Below the pieces are notes generated by a model. The model did not search any database and was not told where the DNA came from. It saw only the letters and a list, made by a program, of their open reading frames with translations. From assembly GCA_947626065.1 (NCBI GenBank), contig CANQQT010000017.1, positions 1 to 38,864 on the forward strand: a DNA stretch of 38,864 bases. The letters run 5' to 3'. The stretch comes from an uncultured Clostridia bacterium. GTDB lineage: Bacteria; Bacillota; Clostridia; Oscillospirales; CAG-272. The translations under genes were made by a program, and so were the position numbers. Positions 8,281-17,797 of this stretch are shown one piece after another (within the stretch, counting starts at the first letter, position 1; each line of letters begins with the position of its first letter).

Positions 8281-9564
8281 TCAGCCGACAGACTCGGATC
8301 CTTCGCCCTGCCGCCGAATAATATATAACTCGTCCGTGTCGCAAAATTTTAACAACACGCCGGTCAGATTGAAGCGCCTGCAAAGTTTCTCCGCTGTTTG
8401 CAGGGCTTCCTCCGCCGAGGCGACCGAGAGATTGACGCACAGAGATTTATCGTCAAAAACCAGGCCTCCGTCGCCATACTGCGATGCGTGAAAAAACCGC
8501 CCGATCGCCCACCGATTGCCGAAACGCTGGACGAAATATGTCAGCCCCTCCGCGGACAGCCCTTTGTTCCCCCGCCGCGAAAACGCAATCAGCGCGCCGC
8601 CCTCAAACGTGCCCGACGCCGTGATCGCCTTCTGCGAATCGAAACGAAGAGCGTCGGTTAAGAAGCCGTAAAAGTTATATTCATCCTTTTGATTGAGCTG
8701 ATTTACGGAATAGCTTGTTTTCCGCTTCGTATGCACGGCGTTTTGGTTTTTGTCCCAGCCGAGCCGCCAGTCGCGGTACTTGATCTGTCGTTCGGCGTAA
8801 AGCCGATACCACGCTGCCGCCTCTTTATGCCGCTTTTGCGCTTCTAAATAACGCGCAATCGTGCCCGGAGCGACGTTTGAACCGCTTTGCGACGCTTTTT
8901 CGTGCCAATAAAGCCCCAAAGCGACGTTCTTTTCGACATGGAAACCGTTGTAGTATCGATCCGCGACGTATTCCATCGCCTTTGTGCTCCCGTTTTCGGC
9001 GGCCTTCTGCGCCCAGTATAGGGCTTCTTCTTTATCCTCCGGAACGTCCCTCGTTCCGAGGTCATACAGCTCCATCAAATACTCCTGCGCCTCCGCGTCG
9101 CCCGCTTCGGCGGACTCCGTAACGCAACCCACGCTCTCGTCCGAGGTTTCGTCAAAAAGGATCTCGTCCAGCGCCTCGTCAAAGTCTCTGCCTTCGGTCA
9201 GCTCGGTAAGCCGTTGGATTCCCCGCTCGCTGACGGGATCGGGGTTTTTGGTCAAATCGTTTCTATAAATATTCCCGACGGCTTTTCTGTACCACCGTAT
9301 GGCGCTTTGATAGCTTTTTGAAACGCCGAAGCCGTTTTCATAGCACACTCCCAGCATAAACCGGGCGTTTGTCTGCGAAGTTGTATACTCGCCGTGGGCA
9401 AGATTCCGAAACTGCACAAACGCTCTTCTTCTGTTCTCGGGTGTTTCAGTTTTTAGCCGCAGAACCGCAAGCTCGCACTGCGCCGCCGGGTCGCCGGCGC
9501 TCTCGCCGCGAAACAGATCGAGCAAACGCTCAAATTCCGGGGAAAGGGTGATACTTTCGTCCAT
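8281..9564 (-). CDS. Sel1-repeat (SLR) protein, 427 aa
   Basis: ARFMLGVCYENGFGVSKSYQSAIRWYRKAV, AQEYLMELYDLGTRDVPEDKEEALYWAQKAAENGSTKAMEYVADRYYNGFHVEKNVALGLYWHEKA. Confidence 0.82.
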   Translation of the reverse strand: MDESITLSPEFERLLDLFRGESAGDPAAQCELAVLRLKTETPENRRRAFVQFRNLAHGEYTTSQTNARFMLGVCYENGFGVSKSYQSAIRWYRKAVGNIYRNDLTKNPDPVSERGIQRLTELTEGRDFDEALDEILFDETSDESVGCVTESAEAGDAEAQEYLMELYDLGTRDVPEDKEEALYWAQKAAENGSTKAMEYVADRYYNGFHVEKNVALGLYWHEKASQSGSNVAPGTIARYLEAQKRHKEAAAWYRLYAERQIKYRDWRLGWDKNQNAVHTKRKTSYSVNQLNQKDEYNFYGFLTDALRFDSQKAITASGTFEGGALIAFSRRGNKGLSAEGLTYFVQRFGNRWAIGRFFHASQYGDGGLVFDDKSLCVNLSVASAEEALQTAEKLCRRFNLTGVLLKFCDTDELYIIRRQGEGSESVG

Positions 9565-9742
9565 TTTTTAGCCTCCAAAGCAAAAGTGATCGGTTCCGAG
9601 TTATTATAGCACACTTTTCCGTTTTGACCGTGCGCGTGCGTTTTTGCCTTTTTCCCGATCCGAAAACGATTATACCACACCTTTTATTAAAACCCTTTTA
9701 TTATTTAATCTCTTTTTATTTGCCCGGCTTTCGTCAGCCGCT

Positions 9743-9991
9743 TCATTTGGCAAGTGCCTTATACGCCTGCCGGTTTTTTTCGATCAGGCGCTTGGAAATC
9801 GCCATAACGTCCTCGTCAGCGGCAAGCTGCTCAGATTCCGCCTGACTGAACTCCACGATAAGATAGCGCGGCACGTTGTTTTTGAGGATAACGGCGGCGC
9901 CGTTCTCGTCAACAAGCCGAGCGACACGGGAGAAGTTTTGATTGGCTTCCGTGATGGAAACCAGCGTTTTTGTGTTAATCGTCACTTTCAA
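9743..9991 (-). CDS. Phd/YefM-family type II antitoxin
   Basis: MKVTINTKTLVSITEANQNFSRVARLVDENGAAVILKNNVPRYLIVEFSQAE. Confidence 0.8.
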   Translation of the reverse strand: MKVTINTKTLVSITEANQNFSRVARLVDENGAAVILKNNVPRYLIVEFSQAESEQLAADEDVMAISKRLIEKNRQAYKALAK

Positions 9992-10129
9992 CCACCTCCA
10001 TCTTTATTATACACCACAAATAGGAGAAATTCAACCTATTTCGGAAAAATTTTGAAAGGAGGCTTCTTGTTATCGTCAATCTATGGTGACTTCAAATATG
10101 CAGATATCCGCAAACAGCCCGCGGATTCG

Positions 10130-10185
10130 GATAACGTATAATATTTTTCCCGTCTTTCTTTTTGCGAAAAATAGTATACGTTATC
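10130..10185. repeat. 19-bp inverted repeat with 18-nt loop
   Basis: GATAACGTATAATATTTTT / AAAAATAGTATACGTTATC, 18/19 complementary. Confidence 0.65.
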
Positions 10186-10267
10186 TGTGAACGCGAAAAG
10201 TGATATGATTTCTGCCGTCCGCCTTTTTATATACGCAAGAAAATTGTGACAACGGAAAGATATAGCA

Positions 10268-10303
10268 AAAAGCCTTGAAAACACAATCTTTTCAAGGCTT
10301 TTT
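10268..10303 (-). terminator. Terminator downstream of tRNA-Leu
   Basis: Minus strand AAAAAGCCTTGAAAAGATTGTGTTTTCAAGGCTTTTT. Confidence 0.85.
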
Positions 10304-10304
10304 A

Positions 10305-10391
10305 TGGTGCGGGTAAGAGGACTTGAACCTCCACGAAGTTGCCCCCACTAGAACCTGAATCTAGCGCGTCTGCCAATTCCGCCATACCCGC
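10305..10391 (-). tRNA. tRNA-Leu (anticodon CAG), CCA encoded
   Basis: GCGGGTA/TACCCGC acceptor, CTAGA-TTCAGGT-TCTAG anticodon arm, long variable arm, GGTTCAAGTCC T-arm, ACCA end. Confidence 0.95.
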
Positions 10392-10644
10392 GTATGTTTT
10401 CCGGAAAGAAGCGGCTCCGCTCCCTCCGTGTCCCGGCCTTATCGCCGATACTTGCTTATTATACCATATTCGCCCCGCCTTGTCAAGAGAAAAACGAAAA
10501 AAACTTATTCGGAAAGAGCCGCAAATTTCAGCGCCCGACGAAAGAAAATCAAAAGTTCAAAGCAAAGGCCCCGTGCCGCTCGGAAACCACTTCCGCCTGC
10601 GAATTAACCGAAAAACTTCTTCTCCGATTTTTCTCTTTCCCGGT

Positions 10645-10673
10645 TTGACAATCCGCCCCGTCTGTGCTATAAT
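10645..10673 (+). promoter_or_regulatory. Sigma70-type promoter upstream of the amidohydrolase gene
   Basis: TTGACA-17 bp-TATAAT. Confidence 0.75.
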
Positions 10674-10754
10674 GGATGCGGGGAGAGCTCCCGGCCCAAC
10701 CGTCCGCGGATTTCTTTACCCATCCGTGCCGGATTCCGGCAGAAAGCCGAATTT

Positions 10755-11582
10755 ATGTACCGAATCATCGACTGCCACACCCACACCTACCCGGAGGCGA
10801 TTGCCGAAAAGGCCTCGAAAAACCTCGCGGAATTCTACCGCTTTACCGTCGCGGAGAGCGGAACCTTCCCCGACCTTCTTTCCTGCGAAAGGGAAGCCGG
10901 CATCGGCGGCTTTCTCCTTCTCCCGGTGGCCACGGCGGCCAAAAACGTCGATTCCGTCAACCGTGCGGCGGTGGAACAGGTAAAAAGGGCCCTGGAGGCC
11001 GGATTTGAAGCCGCGAGCTTCGGCTGTATGCACCCCGACTATCCGGATTTCCGCGCCTCCCTTGATTACTGCCTTTCCCACGGCCTGCGGGGCATCAAGC
11101 TCCACCCCGATCTGCAAGGCGTAAAAGCCGACTGTGACCGCCTCTTTTCCCTTTATGAAATCATGCAGGAAAAGGGGATGATTCTCTGGCTCCACGTCGG
11201 GGACGACCGCCCGGAGATTGACTTTTCCTCCCCCGAACGGGTGGCGAATATTGCGAAGACCTTCCCGAAGCTGACCGTCGTCGCCGCCCATCTCGGCGGA
11301 TACCGGGTCTGGGATCGCGCCGAGCGCATTTTGATGGGCAAATTTGAAAATCTCCTTTACGACTGCTCCAGCACCCTCTTTGCCATGAGCCCGGAGCGGG
11401 GAAAATTTCTGATTGAAAAATGCGGCACCGACCGCGTCATGTTCGGAAGCGATTACCCCGCCATCTCCCCCGCCGCCTCTCTTGAAGGCTTTCTGCGTCT
11501 GGATTTTTCGGAGGAGGTGCGGCAGGATATCCTTTCCCGCAACATCCGGCGGCTTCTTCCCTTCGGTGACAGCCGTGAATGA
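10755..11582 (+). CDS. Amidohydrolase family metal-dependent hydrolase
   Basis: IIDCHTHTYPE, GIKLHPDLQG, WLHVGD, VVAAHLGG, RVMFGSDYP motifs. Confidence 0.85.
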   Translation: MYRIIDCHTHTYPEAIAEKASKNLAEFYRFTVAESGTFPDLLSCEREAGIGGFLLLPVATAAKNVDSVNRAAVEQVKRALEAGFEAASFGCMHPDYPDFRASLDYCLSHGLRGIKLHPDLQGVKADCDRLFSLYEIMQEKGMILWLHVGDDRPEIDFSSPERVANIAKTFPKLTVVAAHLGGYRVWDRAERILMGKFENLLYDCSSTLFAMSPERGKFLIEKCGTDRVMFGSDYPAISPAASLEGFLRLDFSEEVRQDILSRNIRRLLPFGDSRE

Positions 11583-12630
11583 TCTTTGGAGCTATCTTGA
11601 AACCGTCGATCGCCCGATCGTCCTCTACGGTACCGGCGACGGCGCCGACAAAATTCTTGCCGAGCTTGACCGGCGGGGCATTCCGGTTGCCGATATTTTC
11701 GCCAGCGACGGCTTCGTCAGAAACCGCGTTTTTCGCGAAAAAAAGGTCATCTCCTACGAGGAAGCGCGGCGGCGGCACGGTGACGGCATGATTCTTCTCC
11801 TCGCCTTCGGCTCCTCCCGCCCCGAGATCATCGGGCGCTTTTACGCGCTTGCGAACCGGCACGAATTTTACGCCCCCGACGTCCCGGTCGCGGGTGGGGA
11901 GCTCTTCACCGCTTCCTTCGCGCGCGCCCACGAGGAGGAGCTGCGGCAGGCGCGGGAGCTCTTTTCCGACGATGAGTCAAAAGCCCTTTTCGACTCGGTG
12001 ATACGCTACCGTCTGAGCGGCGACATCCGCTTTCTTTCCGAACCGGTGACCGATCCCGACCGGGTTTTCTCCACCCTTCTCCACCCCGAAAGTTATCGGC
12101 TGGCCGCCGACCTCGGGGCCTATACCGGGGACACGGCGCTCTTTCTCCTCAAACGCGCGCCCAAGCTTGAAGCTCTCCTCGCCCTCGAACCGGATTCTCG
12201 GAATTTCGGAAAGCTCTGCCTGAACACCGCCCCGACAAAGAAGGTGGAGGCCCATCTTGTCGCCGCTTGGAACCGGCCCGACGTCCTCCCCTTCTCCCAA
12301 GGAGGAGGCCGGGGCATCCGGCACTCGGAGGGGAAAAAGGCCGTGCAGGTCCGGGCGCTCCCTCTCGACTTTCTTCTCGACGGTCGGAGGCCCGACTTCA
12401 TCAAATTCGACGTGGAGGGCGCCGAACGGGAGGCCCTTGAGGGCTGCGCGGGGAGTATTTCCGCCCATTCGCCGGAGCTTCAGGTCGCCCTCTACCACCG
12501 GAGCGAGGATCTGTTTTCCCTTCCCCTTCTTCTTCACCGTCTGAATCCCTCCTATTCCTTCTATCTGCGCCGCTTCCCCTGCATCCCGGCTTGGGATCTC
12601 AATCTTTTTGCCGTGAAAAACCCGTTTTAA
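11566..12630 (+). CDS. FkbM family methyltransferase; starts within the 3' end of the amidohydrolase gene
   Basis: ADLGAYTGDTALFLL...LALEPDSRNFGKL...PDFIKFDVEGAEREALEG...LQVALYHRSEDLFSLPLLL. GTG starts at 11566/11575; the earlier track start overlaps the upstream gene. Confidence 0.82.
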   Translation: MTAVNDLWSYLETVDRPIVLYGTGDGADKILAELDRRGIPVADIFASDGFVRNRVFREKKVISYEEARRRHGDGMILLLAFGSSRPEIIGRFYALANRHEFYAPDVPVAGGELFTASFARAHEEELRQARELFSDDESKALFDSVIRYRLSGDIRFLSEPVTDPDRVFSTLLHPESYRLAADLGAYTGDTALFLLKRAPKLEALLALEPDSRNFGKLCLNTAPTKKVEAHLVAAWNRPDVLPFSQGGGRGIRHSEGKKAVQVRALPLDFLLDGRRPDFIKFDVEGAEREALEGCAGSISAHSPELQVALYHRSEDLFSLPLLLHRLNPSYSFYLRRFPCIPAWDLNLFAVKNPF

Positions 12631-12684
12631 AGAGTCCTTCTCTTTTTCAAAATCCTGTCAGGGCCCGCCCGAAAGGAAACCGTT

Positions 12685-15162
12685 ATGAGCGATATTTTCA
12701 GCAAATTCACCCCCTTTCTTCAGGACTACATCTACCGGAACGGCTGGGAAAGCCTGCGCGAGGTGCAGGTCGGCGCCGCCGAGGTTCTGCTTGAGACGCA
12801 GAACAACCTGCTCCTCACCTCCCCGACCGCGTCCGGCAAGACCGAGGCGGCCTTTTTCCCCGTCATCTCCCTTCTCGCCGCCGATCCGCCGACGAGCTTC
12901 GGCGTGCTCTATATCGCCCCGCTGAAAAGCCTGATCAACGATCAGTTTTCCCGCCTTGACGAGGTGCTGGATCAAAGCGGCATTCCCGTCTTTCACTGGC
13001 ACGGCGACGTGGCGATGTCCCACAAGAACAAGGCTCTGCGCAATCCGCAGGGAATCCTTCAAATCACGCCGGAATCGCTGGAAAGTATGCTGATGAACCG
13101 CTCGAACGATATCGTCCGCCTCTTCGGCGACCTGCGCTTCATCATCCTCGATGAAATTCACATCCTGACCGGCACCGACCGCGGCAATCAGATGATCTGC
13201 CAGCTTTGCAGAATCTCCCGCCTGATCGGTCACAACCCCGTCCGCATCGGCCTTTCGGCCACGCTCGGCGACCCGGAAAGAGCGGCGGCATGGCTGGGCG
13301 GCGGCTCCAACCGGAAGACCTCCGTCGTCGGAACCCGACAGGGCAAAGCCTCCTTCCGGCTGGGAATGGAGCATTTCTACATTCAAAACGACGCCTCCGA
13401 CCAGACAAACGCCGCAAACCGCTTTCTCACCGAGGAGGACAGAAGCCGGCTTTCCGAGGGCGAAAATCCCCCTCCCGCAAAAGAGGCTGCAGGGGAAGAG
13501 ACCGTCGGAAGCTCCTCTGCGAAAAATGCCCACGAGGAAGGCGTCCCCACCGGTGAAATCCGCGAAAAAGCGGCCCCCGCCGCAAGCTCCCTCACCGAAA
13601 ATTTTCTCGTCGAAAATTCCACCGTCGAAAAGGCCGCCGGTGAGGAATCCGAAGGCACATCTTCCGATGGAAAAAACAGCGAAGCTTCTCTCCCTTCCCT
13701 CCCGCTCGACCCCGGCTTTGAATACATTTACGACTGCTCCCGCGGCAAAAAGTGCTTGATTTTCTCCAATTCTAGGGAGGAGACCGAATATCTGACCGCC
13801 ACCCTCCGCCAGATTGCCGAACGGCGGGGCGATCCCGACGTTTTTCAGATTCACCACGGGAACCTCTCGGCCTCGATCCGGGAGGAGGCGGAAATGAAGC
13901 TGAAAGACGACGACCTCCGCACCGTCACCTGCGCGACGGTCACCCTCGAGCTCGGCATCGATATCGGGCGGCTGGAGCGGATTCTCCAGCTCGACGCTCC
14001 TACCACGGTTTCCAGCTTCCTCCAGCGCCTCGGTCGGTCGGGGCGGCGGGGAGAGCCCCCCGAAATGATGATGGTATTCCGGGAGGAGAATCCCCTGCCC
14101 AATACGCCGCTTCCTCAGCTAATGCCGTGGGGTCTCCTCCGCGCCATTGCCATTGTACAGCTCTATCTTGAGGAGCGCTTCATCGAGCCGCCGAACGTCA
14201 AAAAGCTCCCCTTCAGCCTCCTGTTTCAGCAGACGCTGAGCATCCTCGCCGCCTCGGGAGAGCTTACGCCGAAGGAGCTGGCCGGTCGGGTGCTGACTCT
14301 GCCGCCCTTTGCCGGGGTGGCCGCCGAGGACTACCGTCAGCTTCTCCTCTCGATGGTAAAAAACGAATTTCTCGAACTCACCGAAGAAAAAGGCCTTCTC
14401 ATCGGCCAGCGGGGAGAGCGGCTGATCAGCAGCTTCAAATTCTACGCCGTATTCAAGGACAGCGAGGACTATACCGTCCGCTGTGGCTCCGACGAAATCG
14501 GCACCATCACCACGCCTCCTCCCGTCGGCGACCGCTTCGCCCTCGCCGGGCGGGTCTGGGAGGTGGAGGAGCTCGACGTCCCCCGGAAGCTGATCTACGT
14601 AAAAGAGGTCAAGGGAAAGATGGAAATCTCATGGCCTGGAGACTACGGAGAAATTCACACGCGGATTTTGGAGCGGATGAAGCAGGTTCTCGTGGAGGAC
14701 ACTGTCTATCCCTATTTGAAAAAGAACGCGTGTCAGCGTCTGGACGTCGCCCGGCATATCGCCCGCAACACCGGGATGCTGGAGCATTCCCTCGTCCATC
14801 TCGGCGGCTACAGCTGGTGCCTCTTCCCGTGGCTCGGAACCCGTTCCTTCCGGACGCTCCGGAAATTCATCGTCAAAAACGGCGCGCCCTTCAGAATCAG
14901 CGGCATGGAGTACGAGGGCTGCTGTTATATGACCTTCAAGATGGAGCAGGGGAACGGCAGAGAGCTGATCGCCGCCCTGAACCGGAAGGCTTCGACGGAG
15001 GGCATCGACCTTGAAAGCCTTGTCTCGGCCTCGGAATGCCCGGTTTTTGAAAAGTACGACGATTTTATCCCCTCCGCCCTCCTGCGCAAAGCTTATCAAA
15101 CCGACCGGCTTCGCGCCGACGAGGTCGTCGCCCGGCTGGCGGAGCTTGCGGAGGAGCCCTGA
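12685..15162 (+). CDS. DEAD/DEAH-box helicase, Lhr-like
   Basis: TSPTASGKTEAAFFPV, IAPLKSLINDQ, LDEIH, IGLSATLGD, TLELGIDIG, LQRLGRSGRRGEPP. Confidence 0.88.
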   Translation: MSDIFSKFTPFLQDYIYRNGWESLREVQVGAAEVLLETQNNLLLTSPTASGKTEAAFFPVISLLAADPPTSFGVLYIAPLKSLINDQFSRLDEVLDQSGIPVFHWHGDVAMSHKNKALRNPQGILQITPESLESMLMNRSNDIVRLFGDLRFIILDEIHILTGTDRGNQMICQLCRISRLIGHNPVRIGLSATLGDPERAAAWLGGGSNRKTSVVGTRQGKASFRLGMEHFYIQNDASDQTNAANRFLTEEDRSRLSEGENPPPAKEAAGEETVGSSSAKNAHEEGVPTGEIREKAAPAASSLTENFLVENSTVEKAAGEESEGTSSDGKNSEASLPSLPLDPGFEYIYDCSRGKKCLIFSNSREETEYLTATLRQIAERRGDPDVFQIHHGNLSASIREEAEMKLKDDDLRTVTCATVTLELGIDIGRLERILQLDAPTTVSSFLQRLGRSGRRGEPPEMMMVFREENPLPNTPLPQLMPWGLLRAIAIVQLYLEERFIEPPNVKKLPFSLLFQQTLSILAASGELTPKELAGRVLTLPPFAGVAAEDYRQLLLSMVKNEFLELTEEKGLLIGQRGERLISSFKFYAVFKDSEDYTVRCGSDEIGTITTPPPVGDRFALAGRVWEVEELDVPRKLIYVKEVKGKMEISWPGDYGEIHTRILERMKQVLVEDTVYPYLKKNACQRLDVARHIARNTGMLEHSLVHLGGYSWCLFPWLGTRSFRTLRKFIVKNGAPFRISGMEYEGCCYMTFKMEQGNGRELIAALNRKASTEGIDLESLVSASECPVFEKYDDFIPSALLRKAYQTDRLRADEVVARLAELAEEP

Positions 15163-15179
15163 AAGCTCTGCCGACAACG

Positions 15180-15213
15180 CAAAAAGGCACGGGAAGCTCT
15201 CCTGTGCCTTTTT
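15180..15213 (+). terminator. Terminator after helicase gene
   Basis: AAAAAGGCACGGGA-AGCTC-TCCTGTGCCTTTTT, 13/14 stem. Confidence 0.8.
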
Positions 15214-15222
15214 CCTTTGGCC

Positions 15223-15292
15223 AAGCGACGGCGTCAAGCGGGAACGAACCGACTTTTTTGCAAGGCAACGACGTCAAGCGGAAACGAACCGA
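15223..15292. repeat. Two 30-bp imperfect direct repeats, 40-bp period
   Basis: aagcgacggcgtcaagcgggaacgaaccga / aggcaacgacgtcaagcggaaacgaaccga (26/30). Confidence 0.7.
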
Positions 15293-15339
15293 AATGGCCC
15301 CACGCGAAGCGTATAGGTTCGGCTCTCCTCGCCCTTTGC

Positions 15340-16092
15340 TTACGAATCGCTGTCGGCGTCGGACGCCGGTTCCTTATAGTCGAGCATCGTCAGGGGATCG
15401 ATCGGCTTGTCGTTGAGCAGAAGCTCAAAGTGAAGATGCGGATCGTCTGAGATCTCAATGATGGCGCTCTCTCCCACCGTACCGATCTTCTGCCCCGCGT
15501 AGACCGTAGCGCCCTCGCTGATTCCTTCCGCCACGCCCTCCGACAGGTTTTTATAGTACGAAACCAAGCCGTCGCCGTGGTCGATGACGATGCATCTCCC
15601 CATAAACGGATCGTTTCCCACCGCCTTAACCGTTCCGTATGCGCAGGAGAAAACCTCCGCTCCCTCCGCGCAGGAAAGGTCGATGCCCTGATGGATGCGG
15701 TAATCGTTCATCGTGAGGGAGTAGACGGCGTTGACAAGGTCGTGGCGTTTATATACCCTTCCCTCCACCGGCATCATCACCTTCAGCTTGCTCCAGTCCT
15801 TGGCGGGCGGAACGTTGGTGGGAATATCGCTTTCGGGAGGCAGATTTCCCGCCGGGCGGTCGGTCACCGGCCCGCCGGTTCCGGCGTCGGTTTCCTTATC
15901 GGGCCGGGAAGGGGCGGGGGTACTCTCCCCCGACCCGGTCACGGGGTTGTCGGGCGGATCGTTTCTTTTGGAGCCGCCGAAAAAGGTGAACATCGTGACG
16001 CAGAGCACCGTCACGGCCATCAGGGTCAGGGCGATATAAATCACCCTTCCTACAAGCGTTCTTTTTTGACTGTAATTCATCTTGGGAATCAT
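15340..16092 (-). CDS. M23 family metallopeptidase, membrane-anchored
   Basis: N-terminal TM; HQGIDLSCAEGAEVFSCAYGTVKAV...IVIDHGDGLVSYYKNL...DPHLHFELLLNDKPIDP. Confidence 0.88.
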   Translation of the reverse strand: MIPKMNYSQKRTLVGRVIYIALTLMAVTVLCVTMFTFFGGSKRNDPPDNPVTGSGESTPAPSRPDKETDAGTGGPVTDRPAGNLPPESDIPTNVPPAKDWSKLKVMMPVEGRVYKRHDLVNAVYSLTMNDYRIHQGIDLSCAEGAEVFSCAYGTVKAVGNDPFMGRCIVIDHGDGLVSYYKNLSEGVAEGISEGATVYAGQKIGTVGESAIIEISDDPHLHFELLLNDKPIDPLTMLDYKEPASDADSDS

Positions 16093-16312
16093 CCTTTCAG
16101 ACCTGAAAAATTGAGGGGGTTGTCATCCTTATTTTTGCCGCCTTTGGCGTTTTTATTCACGGCATGAAAATATCGCTCCTTTTTCGCCGAAAAGGGCGGC
16201 GGGAGGCCCCACCTTCCGGCTTTTTCGGGGAAAAACCGGGCAAAAATAGAAAATATTGAACTTTTTTCTCAACGGCGGCCCCACGGGAGGGAAAATTTTG
16301 TGTGTTCCGTTC

Positions 16313-16342
16313 TTGACAATTCCCTTGTTTATATCTTATAAT
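16313..16342 (+). promoter_or_regulatory. Promoter of aspartate kinase gene
   Basis: TTGACA-18 bp-TATAAT. Confidence 0.75.
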
Positions 16343-16401
16343 ATAGAATAACAGAAAAAACCGACACCGTGCGGCAGAAATTACGGACAGGAGCTATTTA
16401 C

Positions 16402-17724
16402 TTGGATAACAATACGGTAAAAACGGTAAAATTCGGCGGAAGCTCGCTTGCAAACGCGGAGCAGTTCCGCAAGGTTTATAAAATCGTCACCTCCGACCCC
16501 GACAGGCGCTACGTCGTCCCCTCCGCGCCGGGAAAGCGCTTCAAGGAGGACGCGAAGGTCACCGACCTTCTTTACGCCTGCTATGACCGGGCCTCCGGCG
16601 GCGAGCCCTTCGGGGAGGCCTTTGCGCAGATAAGAGAGCGTTATGACGGCATCATAAAGGAGCTTTCCCTCCCGCTCTCTCTTGAGGAGGACTATGCGGA
16701 AATCGAAAGCGCCCTGATTCACAAAATCGGACGGGACTACGCGGCCAGCCGCGGGGAATACCTGAATGGAAAGATTCTCGCCAAATACCTCGGCTACGAT
16801 TTCATCGACGCCGCCGACATCATTTTCTTCCGGGAGGATGGCTCCTTCGACAGCGAAAGAACCAACGAGGTTCTCTCCTCCGTGCTGAAAAGACACGACC
16901 GCGCGGTCATTCCCGGCTTCTACGGCTCGATGCCGAACGATACGATCAAGACCTTCTCGCGCGGCGGCTCCGACATCACCGGCTCCATCGTCGCAAGGGC
17001 TTCCCTCTCGGTTCTCTACGAAAACTGGACCGACGTCTCCGGCTTCCTGATGGCCGACCCGCGAATTGTCGATCACCCGAAGTCGATCCGGACCATCACC
17101 TACCGCGAGCTGCGAGAGCTTTCCTACATGGGCGCGACGGTGCTTCACGAGGAAGCGATTTTCCCGGTGCGCATCGCCGGGATTCCCATCAACATCCGCA
17201 ACACCAACCAGCCGGAGGAGGAGGGCACGATGATCGTCTCCCTCTGCCCTCCCGACGGAAAGAGCGTCATCACCGGAATCGCCGGGAAGCGCGGCTTCAG
17301 CGTCATCAACATTGAAAAGGATATGATGAATCAGGAGCGCGGCTTCGGGCGGCGCGTCCTTCAAGTCATCGAAAACAGCGGCATCTGCTTCGAGCATCTC
17401 CCCTCCGGCATCGACACCATGTCGGTCGTCATCAACACGGCGGATCTTGCTCCCTACCGCGATATGGTCATCAACAACATCTGCACCGCCGTCGACCCCG
17501 ACGCCATTTCGATTGAGGACGATCTGGCTCTCGTCGCCATCGTCGGCAGAAACATGGTCAACGCCAAAGGAACGGCGGCAAGGATTCTGAAAGCCGCGGC
17601 GGAGGCGGGAATCAACATCCGGATGATCGACCAGGGGTCGAGCGAAATGAACGTCATCCTCGGCGTCGACGAATCGGATTTTGAAAAGGCGGTCCGAGCG
17701 ATTTACCGGGAGTTTGAGGAATAA
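16402..17724 (+). CDS. lysC: Aspartate kinase
   Basis: VKFGGSSLANAEQF, SRGGSDITGSIVARA, TVLHEEAIFPVRIAGIPINIRNT, C-terminal ACT-like region. TTG start at 16402 preceded by AGGAG; track start is GTG at 16369. Confidence 0.88.
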   Translation: MDNNTVKTVKFGGSSLANAEQFRKVYKIVTSDPDRRYVVPSAPGKRFKEDAKVTDLLYACYDRASGGEPFGEAFAQIRERYDGIIKELSLPLSLEEDYAEIESALIHKIGRDYAASRGEYLNGKILAKYLGYDFIDAADIIFFREDGSFDSERTNEVLSSVLKRHDRAVIPGFYGSMPNDTIKTFSRGGSDITGSIVARASLSVLYENWTDVSGFLMADPRIVDHPKSIRTITYRELRELSYMGATVLHEEAIFPVRIAGIPINIRNTNQPEEEGTMIVSLCPPDGKSVITGIAGKRGFSVINIEKDMMNQERGFGRRVLQVIENSGICFEHLPSGIDTMSVVINTADLAPYRDMVINNICTAVDPDAISIEDDLALVAIVGRNMVNAKGTAARILKAAAEAGINIRMIDQGSSEMNVILGVDESDFEKAVRAIYREFEE

Positions 17725-17797
17725 CCGGAAAGGCCGAGCGTCCCCTTTCACGGTGCCGTGAGGGCCCTTTAAAATCCGCAAAACCCCGGCAGAATCT

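Noticed and set aside
8099-8440. N-terminal part of track ORF 7697..8440
   Set aside because: Overlaps the Sel1 gene 3' end and the BC1881-like ORF in other frames; start at TTG 8098 is more plausible.
10081-10284. 67-aa minus ORF
   Set aside because: Low-quality translation over an inverted repeat and terminator; no SD or homology signal.
12658-13857. 399-aa ORF antisense to the helicase
   Set aside because: Helicase motifs on + are decisive; translation looks like antisense composition.
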